Shown piece by piece: positions 1 to 5,498 of a DNA stretch of 11,495 nt; within the stretch, counting starts at the first letter, position 1; each line of letters begins with the position of its first letter. This stretch comes from Pseudomonadota bacterium (lineage in GTDB: Bacteria; Desulfobacterota; WTBG01; CAIYCZ01). Made by a program: the position numbers and the translations under genes. The DNA lies in contig JAPLIX010000453.1 of the NCBI GenBank assembly GCA_026388865.1, positions 1 through 11,495 of the forward strand. Reading direction: 5' to 3'. The notes under the pieces are model-generated. The model had not been told where the DNA came from, did not search any database, and saw nothing but the letters and a program-made list of their open reading frames with translations.

Positions 1-487
1 CGGTGATAACACTGCCGTCCACCAGCCCGGAACTGCTTTCTGCGCGGAGAAACTCCTCAAGCTGCTCTATGGTGGTGATAACTCTATCGGAAAGATGCTG
101 ATGAACGAGCCGGCGAATATCTGCGGCAATGGATTTAAAAGCCGGGTCATACCGGCAGGCAGCGTCAAAATCATGGGTGATGGTGCGGAGCTCGATAATG
201 TCAATATCGAAGATATGAAATTTCGGGATCAGGGCAATAATTTCCCGCAGAATCGAATAGGTTTCTTCGAAGTTATCGCCCCGGCAGGCATTGAGAAAGG
301 AGATGATCTGCGTCTCAAGCCCGGCAATTGATGCAGTGCGCTTTCCGCTGTAGGCGTGCTTGGTGCGCAGATAAATGTGGATGTGAATGAGGCCCTGTTT
401 CGTGACTTCCGGCTTTTCATTCTGCCGCAGCGTAGCAAGCAGGCTGCAGGCATCATCCGCTGATCCGACCAGATATACCGGTTCCAT
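1..487 (-). CDS. Unrecognised protein, C-terminus beyond the left edge
   Basis: The minus-strand frame starting at the ATG at 485-487 (MEPVYLVGSADDACSL...) stays open for 162 codons to the window edge, so the C-terminal part is missing. An in-frame stop at 503-505 lies just upstream. A GGAAAG ribosome binding site (496-501) sits 8 bases before the ATG, which fixes the start. The protein is soluble-looking, with no signal peptide or membrane segment, and mixed alpha/beta with a predicted helical C-terminal part (RRLVHQHLSDRVITTIEQLEEF). I do not recognise the family and assign no function. It lies 87 bases downstream of the lipoprotein gene on the same strand with no terminator between, so the two are probably cotranscribed. 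The long uninterrupted frame with a good ribosome binding site makes it convincing as a gene. Confidence 0.7.
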   Translation of the reverse strand, partial: MEPVYLVGSADDACSLLATLRQNEKPEVTKQGLIHIHIYLRTKHAYSGKRTASIAGLETQIISFLNACRGDNFEETYSILREIIALIPKFHIFDIDIIELRTITHDFDAACRYDPAFKSIAADIRRLVHQHLSDRVITTIEQLEEFLRAESSSGLVDGSVIT

Positions 488-574
488 GAGAAAAACTTTC
501 CGTTACCTGTCGTGCTCAGAATCCGCATCGAGAGTGCAATGGTACGCTGCACTTTTCACCGTCATCTTTTAACT

Positions 575-997
575 TCACTGAACTCCCATCACCCGGTCAA
601 TTTTATTCTGAGGAATAAGATAGTCTATGGTTTTTGTCTGGGGGTTGAGAAGAAAGATGATATTTCCGGTTGCGCAAAAGGTTCCGGCATCTTTTTTTAC
701 CAGGTTATATGAGTCGCGGAATTGATTGAGTTCCCGGGGCAGTTCAGGCCGTTTTATTTGAGGCGCATATTTGAAGCAAAACGGCTCGGTAACATTGAAA
801 ATATAATAGGTGGTTCCTTTGATATCCGTTGTTCCGGTGAGGGTTCCTACCTTCTTGCCATCCTGCGTGAGCCCGGCATTATTAACCGGCGGCGGCTGTA
901 TCCGGATATTTTCTTTTACCGGGGAAGCGCAGCCCAAAGCAAGGAGCAGCGCAATGATAGTGAGGCATTTGAGTAAAGGAGATTGTTTGCAGCCCAT
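575..997 (-). CDS. Small lipoprotein of unknown function
   Basis: This 140-residue protein has a basic N-terminus, a hydrophobic segment (residues 8-22) and a lipobox LALGC with the lipidated cysteine at residue 23, so it should be exported and lipid-anchored in the envelope. Ala at +2 does not suggest inner-membrane retention. The mature part has a proline-rich linker (IQPPPVNN), then a short domain with TGTTDIKGTTYYIFNV and two cysteines near residues 74 and 108 that could form a disulfide. I do not recognise the fold. The ATG at 995-997 is preceded by GGAG at 5 bases. A sigma70-like promoter lies about 40 bases upstream. It is the first gene of a likely two-gene transcript with the unrecognised gene at the left edge. 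Confidence 0.8.
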   Translation of the reverse strand: MGCKQSPLLKCLTIIALLLALGCASPVKENIRIQPPPVNNAGLTQDGKKVGTLTGTTDIKGTTYYIFNVTEPFCFKYAPQIKRPELPRELNQFRDSYNLVKKDAGTFCATGNIIFLLNPQTKTIDYLIPQNKIDRVMGVQ

Positions 998-1034
998 TTC
1001 AGCTCCGATAAAAAAAGTATGGTCACCAGCTTTT

Positions 1035-1064
1035 ATTCTATGCCATTTTTATAAATGTTGTAAA
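1035..1064 (-). promoter_or_regulatory. Sigma70-like promoter of the minus-strand lipoprotein gene
   Basis: On the minus strand the -35 box TTTACA (1059-1064) and -10 box TAGAAT (1035-1040) each match the consensus at five of six positions, with an 18-base spacer. Transcription would start near 1028, giving a leader of about 30 bases before the lipoprotein ATG. Confidence 0.5.
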
Positions 1065-1107
1065 GTATAATCCGGGCTGCGCGAGATGCGGCGGCTTTGC
1101 GAGTGAG

Positions 1108-1126
1108 CGGCAACTTTATTTTGCCG
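1108..1126. repeat. Short perfect inverted repeat upstream of the first plus-strand promoter
   Basis: CGGCAA (1108-1113) and TTGCCG (1121-1126) form a 6-bp perfect stem around a 7-base loop. It ends 6 bases before the -35 box of the promoter at 1133-1161. It has no T-tract, so it is not a convincing terminator. An operator role is possible but unproven. The rest of 1065-1132 shows nothing recognisable. Confidence 0.3.
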
Positions 1127-1132
1127 TGCCCT

Positions 1133-1161
1133 TTGCACAACCGTTTTTCATGTGTTATATT
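1133..1161 (+). promoter_or_regulatory. Sigma70-like promoter with extended -10, candidate small RNA promoter
   Basis: The -35 box TTGCAC (1133-1138) and -10 box TATATT (1156-1161) are separated by exactly 17 bases, and a TGn extended -10 element (TGT, 1153-1155) sits directly before the -10. The predicted start is about 1168. No coding sequence follows before the long hairpin at 1183-1241, so the product would be a short non-coding RNA or leader. Confidence 0.6.
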
Positions 1162-1167
1162 TAAACT

Positions 1168-1247
1168 GTGTATAGCCCCATGATACCTCCTGGAGATGGC
1201 AGGGTTCCCCCCTCTTTTCCCTGACCAGCTCCGGGAGGTATTTTATT
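1168..1247 (+). ncRNA. Candidate small RNA, about 80 nt, ending in a long hairpin terminator
   Basis: The predicted transcript runs from the start point of the promoter at 1133-1161 to the T-rich tract at 1241-1247. It is nearly all one hairpin: 1183-1204 pairs with 1219-1241 through about 21 base pairs, with one G-T wobble, one A/G mismatch and one bulged A. The 14-base pyrimidine loop (1205-1218) contains six consecutive C. The 5' arm contains ACCTCC, which resembles an anti-Shine-Dalgarno sequence. C-rich exposed loops are used by some regulatory RNAs to pair with ribosome binding sites, so that role is conceivable. I recognise no known RNA family. The alternative is a transcription attenuator or plain terminator for the downstream gene. 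Confidence 0.4.
1183..1247 (+). terminator. Long imperfect hairpin with T-rich tail
   Basis: Arms ATACCTCC (1183-1190) and GGAGGTAT (1234-1241) are perfectly complementary. The stem continues inward through GGAG/CTCC, TGG/CCA and CAGGG/CCCTG. TATTTTATT follows on the plus strand, and no T-tract lies on the other side, so termination would act on plus-strand transcripts. The stem is longer than most intrinsic terminators. Confidence 0.55.
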
Positions 1248-1274
1248 GCATTTTTCAGCTAACTTTACTATACT
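1246..1274 (+). promoter_or_regulatory. Sigma70-like promoter of the beta-propeller gene
   Basis: The -35 box TTGCAT (1246-1251) and -10 box TATACT (1269-1274) have a 17-base spacer. The predicted start is near 1281, giving a leader of about 36 bases to the chosen GTG start at 1317. The -35 box begins inside the T-tail of the preceding hairpin, so the two units are packed end to end. Confidence 0.55.
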
Positions 1275-1316
1275 GTTTCATACTTCATGACACGAAATGG
1301 CAGAAAGGGGAAATGC

Positions 1317-2111
1317 GTGAAACAGATACCCGAAAGAGTTTTTTCCATATCAAAAAAACAGAAACCCCGATCAGCTGCCTGGCTGACAGGGGCTTTTTTA
1401 TGTGCGCACCCTGCAGGGACGCAGCGGAAGAGATGGTTTGTACAAGAATTTCTGCTGCTTACGATACTGGTACTGGTTTCAGCGCCGCCATGCGGGGCAC
1501 GTCCCCTGCCGGAAACAGCGTACGCCGCTGGTTCCGACAGCTTCCGGACGGTGCAGCCCGGCATCATTACCGGAGACCAGAACCTCCTCGAAGACAGCGG
1601 CACAGCAGCGCCTGCTGCTGTTATCCCCTGGACCCAGGTAAATGTGGAAGGTTTTTATCCGGTGTTTTACTGGAGAGGTGTATATAATTATGGAGTGATG
1701 GATGACTCATTTGCCGTATTTAATGGCAAATTGTATGCAGGAACTGATAATCCTATAAATGGACCTGAGATATGGAGGTATAAAGATGATGGATCAACCA
1801 CCTGGACCAATGTATCTGCGGATCCATCCAATCCGGGTAAAAGCATTTTATACGGGGGTGAAGGTACTCAATTTCTGATAGTGTTCGGTGACTATCTTTA
1901 CGCTGGGACTGTCTATGGAAGTAACTCGCCATACTTAAAAGAAAATGGGCAGGTGTGGCGGACTCATGATGGCAACAGCTGGGAGAAAGTTTTTGATTAT
2001 GACGACTGGCTAGCTTCAAATGAAACAGGAGATTTAAAGAGTGCAGCAGTTTTCAATGGCTATCTTTATTTAAGCGCGAAGCCCAAACGTAAGAGCAGAA
2101 AACCACGCTGA
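1317..2111 (+). CDS. Secreted beta-propeller protein, 5' part, frameshifted before its natural end
   Basis: This frame gives about 264 residues. The N-terminus is long and basic (QRKRW) before a hydrophobic core (LLLTILVLVSAPP), followed by a likely signal peptidase region around ETAYAAG, so export is expected. Two full repeats follow, each built as an FNGKLYAGT-type strand and then EIWR or QVWR, DG and a W..V motif. The third begins (FNGYLYLSAK) and is lost at a TGA at 2109-2111. The same repeat resumes in the +1 frame downstream, so this is the broken 5' half of one gene. I chose GTG 1317 because an AAAGGGG ribosome binding site lies 6 bases upstream. The ATG at 1287 has no such site. The n-region is unusually long, and a terminator-like hairpin lies within these codons. 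Confidence 0.7.
   Translation: MKQIPERVFSISKKQKPRSAAWLTGAFLCAHPAGTQRKRWFVQEFLLLTILVLVSAPPCGARPLPETAYAAGSDSFRTVQPGIITGDQNLLEDSGTAAPAAVIPWTQVNVEGFYPVFYWRGVYNYGVMDDSFAVFNGKLYAGTDNPINGPEIWRYKDDGSTTWTNVSADPSNPGKSILYGGEGTQFLIVFGDYLYAGTVYGSNSPYLKENGQVWRTHDGNSWEKVFDYDDWLASNETGDLKSAAVFNGYLYLSAKPKRKSRKPR
1365..1399 (+). terminator. Terminator-like hairpin overlapping the 5' codons of the propeller gene
   Basis: CCCC (1365-1368) pairs with GGGG (1389-1392) and TCAGC (1371-1375) with GCTGA (1382-1386), separated by a 2x2 mismatch and closed by a 6-base loop. C and six T follow (1393-1399). An A-rich stretch (1352-1364) on the other side makes it potentially bidirectional. It lies between the promoter at 1246-1274 and the signal peptide codons, so it could act as an attenuator. 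The 1281-1364 leader matches no riboswitch consensus I know. Confidence 0.4.
2074..2108 (+). other. +1 frameshift site within the third propeller blade
   Basis: The upstream frame carries FNGYLYLSAK up to about 2082 and stops at 2109-2111. The next frame, open from 2074 after a TAA at 2071-2073, carries NHAEIFRSINGIEWEKV. Joining them restores a complete blade matching its neighbours. One surplus base anywhere in 2074-2108 explains it. The AAAA run at 2099-2102 and the AAA at 2085-2087 are the likeliest places. It could be a real mutation or a sequencing error. Confidence 0.75.
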
Positions 2112-3102
2112 GATATTTCGTTCCATAAATGGTATTGAATGGGAAAAAGTGCTTGGTGAAAATTCACCAAACGGATTTAACGATCCTGATGTTCTCTATG
2201 CCTATCCCTTTGAAATTTTTGATAACCAGCTTTATGTGGGTGTCAACAATGAAAAAGATGGTGGAGAGATATGGAGAACTTCCGACGGGGAGAATTGGGA
2301 ACAGGTAAATATTGACGGGATGATTGCTGATGGTTACCAAAAAAACAGGTACATGATACGGCAACTTATTGTCTTTGATAGTTATCTTTATGCTTTTGTT
2401 CTGAATAATGATTTTGTAAACCAAAGATGGATTGAGGTGTGGCGCAGTCAGAATGGTACTGATTGGGATCAGGTTGGAGACAATGGTTTAGGAAGCCCTT
2501 CTAATAATAAAGATGGCAGGGGCGTTGAGGTATATAATGGCTGCCTTTATGTTGGCGCTGGAGGATACTTTAGTGAAAACGCAGTAATTTTTCGTTCCTG
2601 CGATGGGATTAATTTTACCGAAATTACCGATGGCCAACTCGGTGACCAGGTTAACCATGGAGTCATGGCTCTCAGAAGTTTTGGGGGCTGTTTGTATGCC
2701 GCTACATATAGATATGATGGAAGTTTTGGTGGCACTGAAGTGTGGCGTTATTGTGAAAATCTAATTGATACTGATGCTGATGGTATTCCTGATGTGGAAG
2801 ATAACTGCCCGGCAAAACCCAATGGCCCAAATCTTGGCACATGTATGCCCGGCTCAGATAAAGCAGGCGCAACCTGTCACAGTGACGCTGATTGTGTGAT
2901 TGGCTGTTCTACCAACGGGAATTGCAGCTTGAACCAGGAGGATACTGACGGAGACGGCGCGGGAGATGTGTGCGACAACTGTCCAACTACCTGTAATCCA
3001 CAACAGTTAGACGCAAACGGAAATGGCATTGGTGATTTGTGCGATGCTGACCCGGGCTGTGGCGGGTGTTCGCAGCCAGCGTGTGAACTACAGTGCAAGT
3101 AA
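2074..3102 (+). CDS. Secreted beta-propeller protein, 3' part, with thrombospondin type 3 repeats
   Basis: This frame continues the broken gene (a GTG at 2149 is the first usable start, but it has no ribosome binding site). It carries the rest of blade 3 and blades 4 to 7: GGEIWRTSDGENWEQV, IEVWRSQNGTDWDQV, NAVIFRSCDGINFTEI and GGTEVWRYC, each preceded by an LYVG or LYAA strand. With the 5' part this makes seven blades, a complete propeller ring. The tail is rich in Cys and Asp, with calcium-binding thrombospondin type 3 motifs (DTDADGIPDVEDNCP, DTDGDGAGDVCDNCP, DANGNGIGDLCD) and an intervening Cys-rich insert (about 2840-2930). Such tails are typical of secreted or cell-surface proteins. The role is probably binding or structural; no catalytic site is visible. 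TAA ends it at 3100-3102. Confidence 0.75.
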   Translation, partial: ARSPNVRAENHAEIFRSINGIEWEKVLGENSPNGFNDPDVLYAYPFEIFDNQLYVGVNNEKDGGEIWRTSDGENWEQVNIDGMIADGYQKNRYMIRQLIVFDSYLYAFVLNNDFVNQRWIEVWRSQNGTDWDQVGDNGLGSPSNNKDGRGVEVYNGCLYVGAGGYFSENAVIFRSCDGINFTEITDGQLGDQVNHGVMALRSFGGCLYAATYRYDGSFGGTEVWRYCENLIDTDADGIPDVEDNCPAKPNGPNLGTCMPGSDKAGATCHSDADCVIGCSTNGNCSLNQEDTDGDGAGDVCDNCPTTCNPQQLDANGNGIGDLCDADPGCGGCSQPACELQCK

Positions 3103-3158
3103 CTATTTAGCTGTAAATGTCAGGCATCTCATCGCCGGCGCACGCGGAGGGAACATAG

Positions 3159-3563
3159 ATGAAAAAAATATCAATACTGATAATCTGCCTGCTTGTTGCC
3201 GGGTGCAGCGTCAAGCGGCCGGTACTCTATCCTAACGCAAAACTGCAGAAGGTCGGTCAGTCCCAGGCGCAGCAGGATATAGACGTGTGCTGCCGCATGG
3301 CTGAGGCCTACCTCACGTCGCACCCGGGGAAAGAGATAGCGGCAGACGCGGCGAAAACAGGTGTGGTGGGTGCTGCCACCGGGGCTGCGGTCGGCGCGGT
3401 GTACGGCGGTGCGGGAAGAGGCGCGGCTGCAGGCGCGGCCGCGGGGGTGGTGGGAAGCACCGCCAGCGGCATGTTCAGGACGCGTGAGCCAAGCCCGACA
3501 TTCATGAACTTTGTGAACCGCTGTCTGCACGAAAAAGGCTATGAGCCCATCGGCTGGGAGTAA
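3159..3563 (+). CDS. Glycine-zipper lipoprotein
   Basis: This 134-residue protein starts MKKISILIICLLVAGC, a lipoprotein signal with lipidated Cys16. After a polar stretch with a vicinal cysteine pair (Cys44-Cys45), residues 68-104 form a Gly/Ala-rich region with repeated GxxxG spacing (GAATGAAVGAVYGGAGRG), the glycine-zipper type that packs helices in envelope membranes. It ends in a compact motif, FVNRCLHEKGYEPIGWE, common in small envelope lipoproteins of this type. The ATG at 3159 follows GGAGGG (3146-3151) with 7 bases between. It lies 56 bases after the propeller gene on the same strand with no clear terminator between, so cotranscription is possible. Precise function is unknown; an envelope-structure role is inferred from the family. 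Confidence 0.8.
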   Translation: MKKISILIICLLVAGCSVKRPVLYPNAKLQKVGQSQAQQDIDVCCRMAEAYLTSHPGKEIAADAAKTGVVGAATGAAVGAVYGGAGRGAAAGAAAGVVGSTASGMFRTREPSPTFMNFVNRCLHEKGYEPIGWE

Positions 3564-3604
3564 GATTTAAAAGGGGGTAACAGTGCCTGCCGGTTGTCCT
3601 GCTG

Positions 3605-3624
3605 AAAGCAAGCTTGCTTTTAAT
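3605..3624. terminator. Palindrome between convergent genes, weak terminator candidate
   Basis: AAAGCAAG directly followed by CTTGCTTT (3605-3620) is a perfect 16-base palindrome between the ends of the converging lipoprotein and flavoprotein genes. It can fold as a 6-bp stem with a 4-base loop, followed on the plus strand by TAATT. The stem is short, so confidence is limited. Nothing else is evident in this 60-base gap. Confidence 0.3.
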
Positions 3625-4235
3625 TACCCTGCGCTTGCAAGCTTTTTCCCCGACGCGAAAACCTTCTTCAGTTCTTCGGTCTTTTTCTTAATGTCACCGA
3701 TGTCCCGCACATCGGTGACGTGTATTTTCTCCACGATCTGCATCATATAGGTTCTGGCGATATTACGCTCGAACGCTTGAAAGGCGAGCTCTGCGGATTG
3801 CGGGTCTTTGAAGTCCTGTACCATGCCGACCACCGCCTGCTTGCCTTTCAGCCCGTTGCTGATAAATCTGAACGCGTCCATCGTCCCCAGCTCACCGACA
3901 ATTTCAACCTCCCACAGCGGCAGGCAGCGTTCGAAAAAGCGCGCCATGATGGCGGTATAGGTCGCGCAGTAGAGCGGCGACGCAAACAGGAGGAGATCGG
4001 ATGCCGCCATCTCCGGCAGCAGCGTGTCCATGTCGTCACGGAAGCGTTTGCACTTGAAGCCCGGCTGGAGCATGCAGTTGCGAAAACATCCCTGGCATTG
4101 ATTGATGTCAAGATCTGCGAGAAAATATTTTATTACCTCCGCTCCTGCTGAGGCAGCGCCTTCCAGGAAGGTATCGACCATGATTTCCGTGTTCCCTTTT
4201 TTGCGCGGGCTTCCGACCAGTCCTAAAACTTTCAT
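3624..4235 (-). CDS. NADPH-dependent FMN reductase / iron-sulfur flavoprotein-like protein
   Basis: This 203-residue flavodoxin-fold protein opens with MKVLGLVGSPRKKGNTE, the FMN phosphate-binding loop (GSPRKKGNT, residues 8-16) of the NADPH-dependent FMN reductase family. SPLYCATYTAIMARFFERC (86-104) is the second flavin-contact region. Four cysteines (47, 50, 54, 62) form C-x2-C-x3-C-x7-C in the place where iron-sulfur flavoproteins (Isf) bind a 4Fe-4S cluster. The spacing is looser than the classic compact Isf motif, so cluster binding is likely but not certain. It should act as a cytoplasmic electron-transfer protein reducing small oxidants such as oxygen, peroxide or quinones. I chose the ATG at 4235 because AGGAGG lies 9 bases upstream. 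A TTG two codons earlier would be only 3 bases from it. The gene appears monocistronic. Confidence 0.85.
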   Translation of the reverse strand: MKVLGLVGSPRKKGNTEIMVDTFLEGAASAGAEVIKYFLADLDINQCQGCFRNCMLQPGFKCKRFRDDMDTLLPEMAASDLLLFASPLYCATYTAIMARFFERCLPLWEVEIVGELGTMDAFRFISNGLKGKQAVVGMVQDFKDPQSAELAFQAFERNIARTYMMQIVEKIHVTDVRDIGDIKKKTEELKKVFASGKKLASAG

Positions 4236-4315
4236 TTTCAATTTCCTCCTTGTTTCATGAGCTTCAACAATCAGGCTATTCCCATCCCACTTGACCAGAA
4301 AAGCAATTTGTTTGA

Positions 4316-4344
4316 ATCATAAAATGTAGCCTTGGACATGTCAA
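4316..4344 (-). promoter_or_regulatory. Near-consensus sigma70 promoter of the flavoprotein gene
   Basis: On the minus strand a perfect -35 TTGACA (4339-4344) and a -10 TATGAT (4316-4321, five of six) are separated by exactly 17 bases. The predicted start is near 4308, leaving a 5' leader of about 70 bases. This strong promoter directly follows the terminator of the upstream metal-stress cassette, so the flavoprotein is transcribed independently. Confidence 0.7.
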
Positions 4345-4349
4345 CTTAA

Positions 4350-4387
4350 GAAAAATATCCCCCATCCGCATGCCAGCGGATGAGGGA
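4350..4387 (-). terminator. Strong intrinsic terminator of the sigma/anti-sigma/sensor/Spy-like cassette
   Basis: Read on the minus strand, TCCCTCATCCGC (4376-4387) pairs with GCGGATGGGGGA (4358-4369), a 12-bp stem with a single mismatch and a 6-base loop. TATTTTTC follows (4350-4357). It lies 26 bases beyond the Spy-like gene and closes the transcript. Confidence 0.85.
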
Positions 4388-4412
4388 TGTGATCTCAGCA
4401 TATTGTTTTATA

Positions 4413-4928
4413 TTACCAGCCGCCGGGGCCGGGGCCTCTTCCCGGACCTTTGCCGCAGCCCGGCATCATGCCGCAGCCAGGTCCAGGGCCGCCTCCGGCA
4501 GGCATGCAGCCGAACCCGAGGGTGCAGCCGGGGGGGAGCAGGGACATTTGTTCGGAAGTCAGAATTTTTCGTGCCTCAAGCTGGCAGGAGAGCCGTTTTT
4601 CATTGAGCTGCAGCTGCAGTTCGCTGATCTCCTTAAGCAGGTTTCTTGCTTTGCCTGCGTCGGGTTTCGGCTCCAGCAGCAGGCCTTTCAGCTCAACCTG
4701 CTTCTGTTCAATTCGGTTGCCCAGCGGCGCGCATTCCTTCCAGCAACCCTGGTGCAGCGTATCCAGTTTCTTTTGCTGCTCAGCGGAAAGGTTCAGCCCC
4801 GCAACATCTGCCCGCCAGCCGGGACCTCCTCCCAATGCGCCGCTGTGCATGAAACACTGGGCCTCAACAGTCATGGTCCAGCTCATGGCTGCGACCATCA
4901 GTACGGTGATCAGTAATGCTTTTTTCAT
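4413..4928 (-). CDS. Spy/CpxP/ZraP-like periplasmic protein with Cys/Met-rich tail
   Basis: This 171-residue protein has a Sec signal peptide (MKKALLITVLMVAAMSWTMT, cleavage probably after VEA at residue 23). The mature part is helical with two LTxxQ-family motifs, LNLSAEQ (45-51) and LTSEQ (123-127), flanking a long helical hairpin, as in Spy, CpxP and ZraP, which are periplasmic chaperones or zinc-binding stress proteins. Unusually it contains eight cysteines in the mature part (25, 62, 66, 115, 135, 141, 152, 158). Its C-terminus from 134 is a Gly/Pro/Cys/Met-rich tail containing GCGKGPG, likely metal-binding. The ATG follows GAGGAG at 9 bases. It is last in the cassette, 72 bases after the CnrX-like sensor gene, and a strong terminator follows. 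It is probably an effector or target of the sigma factor. Metal specificity cannot be read from sequence. Confidence 0.8.
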   Translation of the reverse strand: MKKALLITVLMVAAMSWTMTVEAQCFMHSGALGGGPGWRADVAGLNLSAEQQKKLDTLHQGCWKECAPLGNRIEQKQVELKGLLLEPKPDAGKARNLLKEISELQLQLNEKRLSCQLEARKILTSEQMSLLPPGCTLGFGCMPAGGGPGPGCGMMPGCGKGPGRGPGPGGW

Positions 4929-5000
4929 GGGTTATTTCTCCTCGGTTATAATTGCTGTTGTACGGTTAAACAGTTGCCTCCGGCACATCCTGCGCGACTG

Positions 5001-5498
5001 TTATTGACAGGGACCATTTCCTCTGCCCATTCTGCCCTTAAACCCCGGGCCTTTACCGCAGCCGCCCAGCATACCCTTCGGGCACATCATGCCCTGGATG
5101 TTCCCGAGATACACCGCTCTCTGCTGCGGTGTCATGGCAGCAGTCTCCTGAAGAATCTGCTCCACGGTTTCCTCCTGGATTTTCCCCTGCAGCGCGGTGA
5201 TGGCCCGAATCTTTTCCTGGATTTTCTGTTTATCCGGCGGCTGCTCCATCAGGAGAAGGGCAAGCTGCTCCCGCTGCTTCTGTATGCCTGATCGTTCCTG
5301 CCACAGCCTGTTCCGGAAATCTGCCCGTGACTGAAGCACTTGGGGAGAAAAATTTTCAGCTGGCATCTCAGGAATGCGTGCAGGCTCACTGCCGCTTATC
5401 CAGTACTGCCGGGCTAACGGGTAGCCGAGAGCGCCGAGCACGGCGCAATTAACTGCCAGAGAAAAGATGAAACTGATTTTGAGCCAGGTATCTTTCAT
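5001..5498 (-). CDS. CnrX-like membrane-anchored periplasmic metal/stress sensor
   Basis: This 165-residue protein has one N-terminal membrane segment (about 7-27, an uncleaved anchor) and a helical periplasmic domain. The domain has charged helices (FRNRLWQERSGIQKQREQL, 61-79) and an LTxxQ-type motif, MTPQQRAVYL (122-131), as in the heavy-metal-sensor family (CnrX/ZraP/Spy). The tail (137-165) is Met/Cys/Gly-rich (MMCPKGM, GGCGKGPG) and resembles that of the Spy-like neighbour, so metal binding is plausible. The CnrX histidine ligands are absent, so the metal would be bound differently. Its ATG overlaps the stop of the anti-sigma gene (ATGA, 5495-5498), implying translational coupling. GGAGG lies 10 bases upstream. 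By analogy with CnrYXH it probably controls the anti-sigma factor in response to a periplasmic signal. Confidence 0.75.
   Translation of the reverse strand: MKDTWLKISFIFSLAVNCAVLGALGYPLARQYWISGSEPARIPEMPAENFSPQVLQSRADFRNRLWQERSGIQKQREQLALLLMEQPPDKQKIQEKIRAITALQGKIQEETVEQILQETAAMTPQQRAVYLGNIQGMMCPKGMLGGCGKGPGFKGRMGRGNGPCQ

Noticed and set aside
229..552. 107-codon minus-strand frame at the left edge
   Set aside because: It overlaps, in a different frame, the longer frame from the ATG at 487, which has a better ribosome binding site and runs unbroken to the window edge.
1281..1400. Possible cyclic-di-GMP (GEMM) or similar riboswitch before the propeller gene
   Set aside because: Location and terminator are suggestive, but the conserved GGCAAACC and GACGCAAAGCC-type segments are absent, so I make no aptamer call.
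1196..1687. Plus-strand frame including an ATG at 1313 with a nearby AGGGG
   Set aside because: Its product lacks a signal peptide and matches no repeat. The frame from 1317 carries the hydrophobic signal and the propeller blades.
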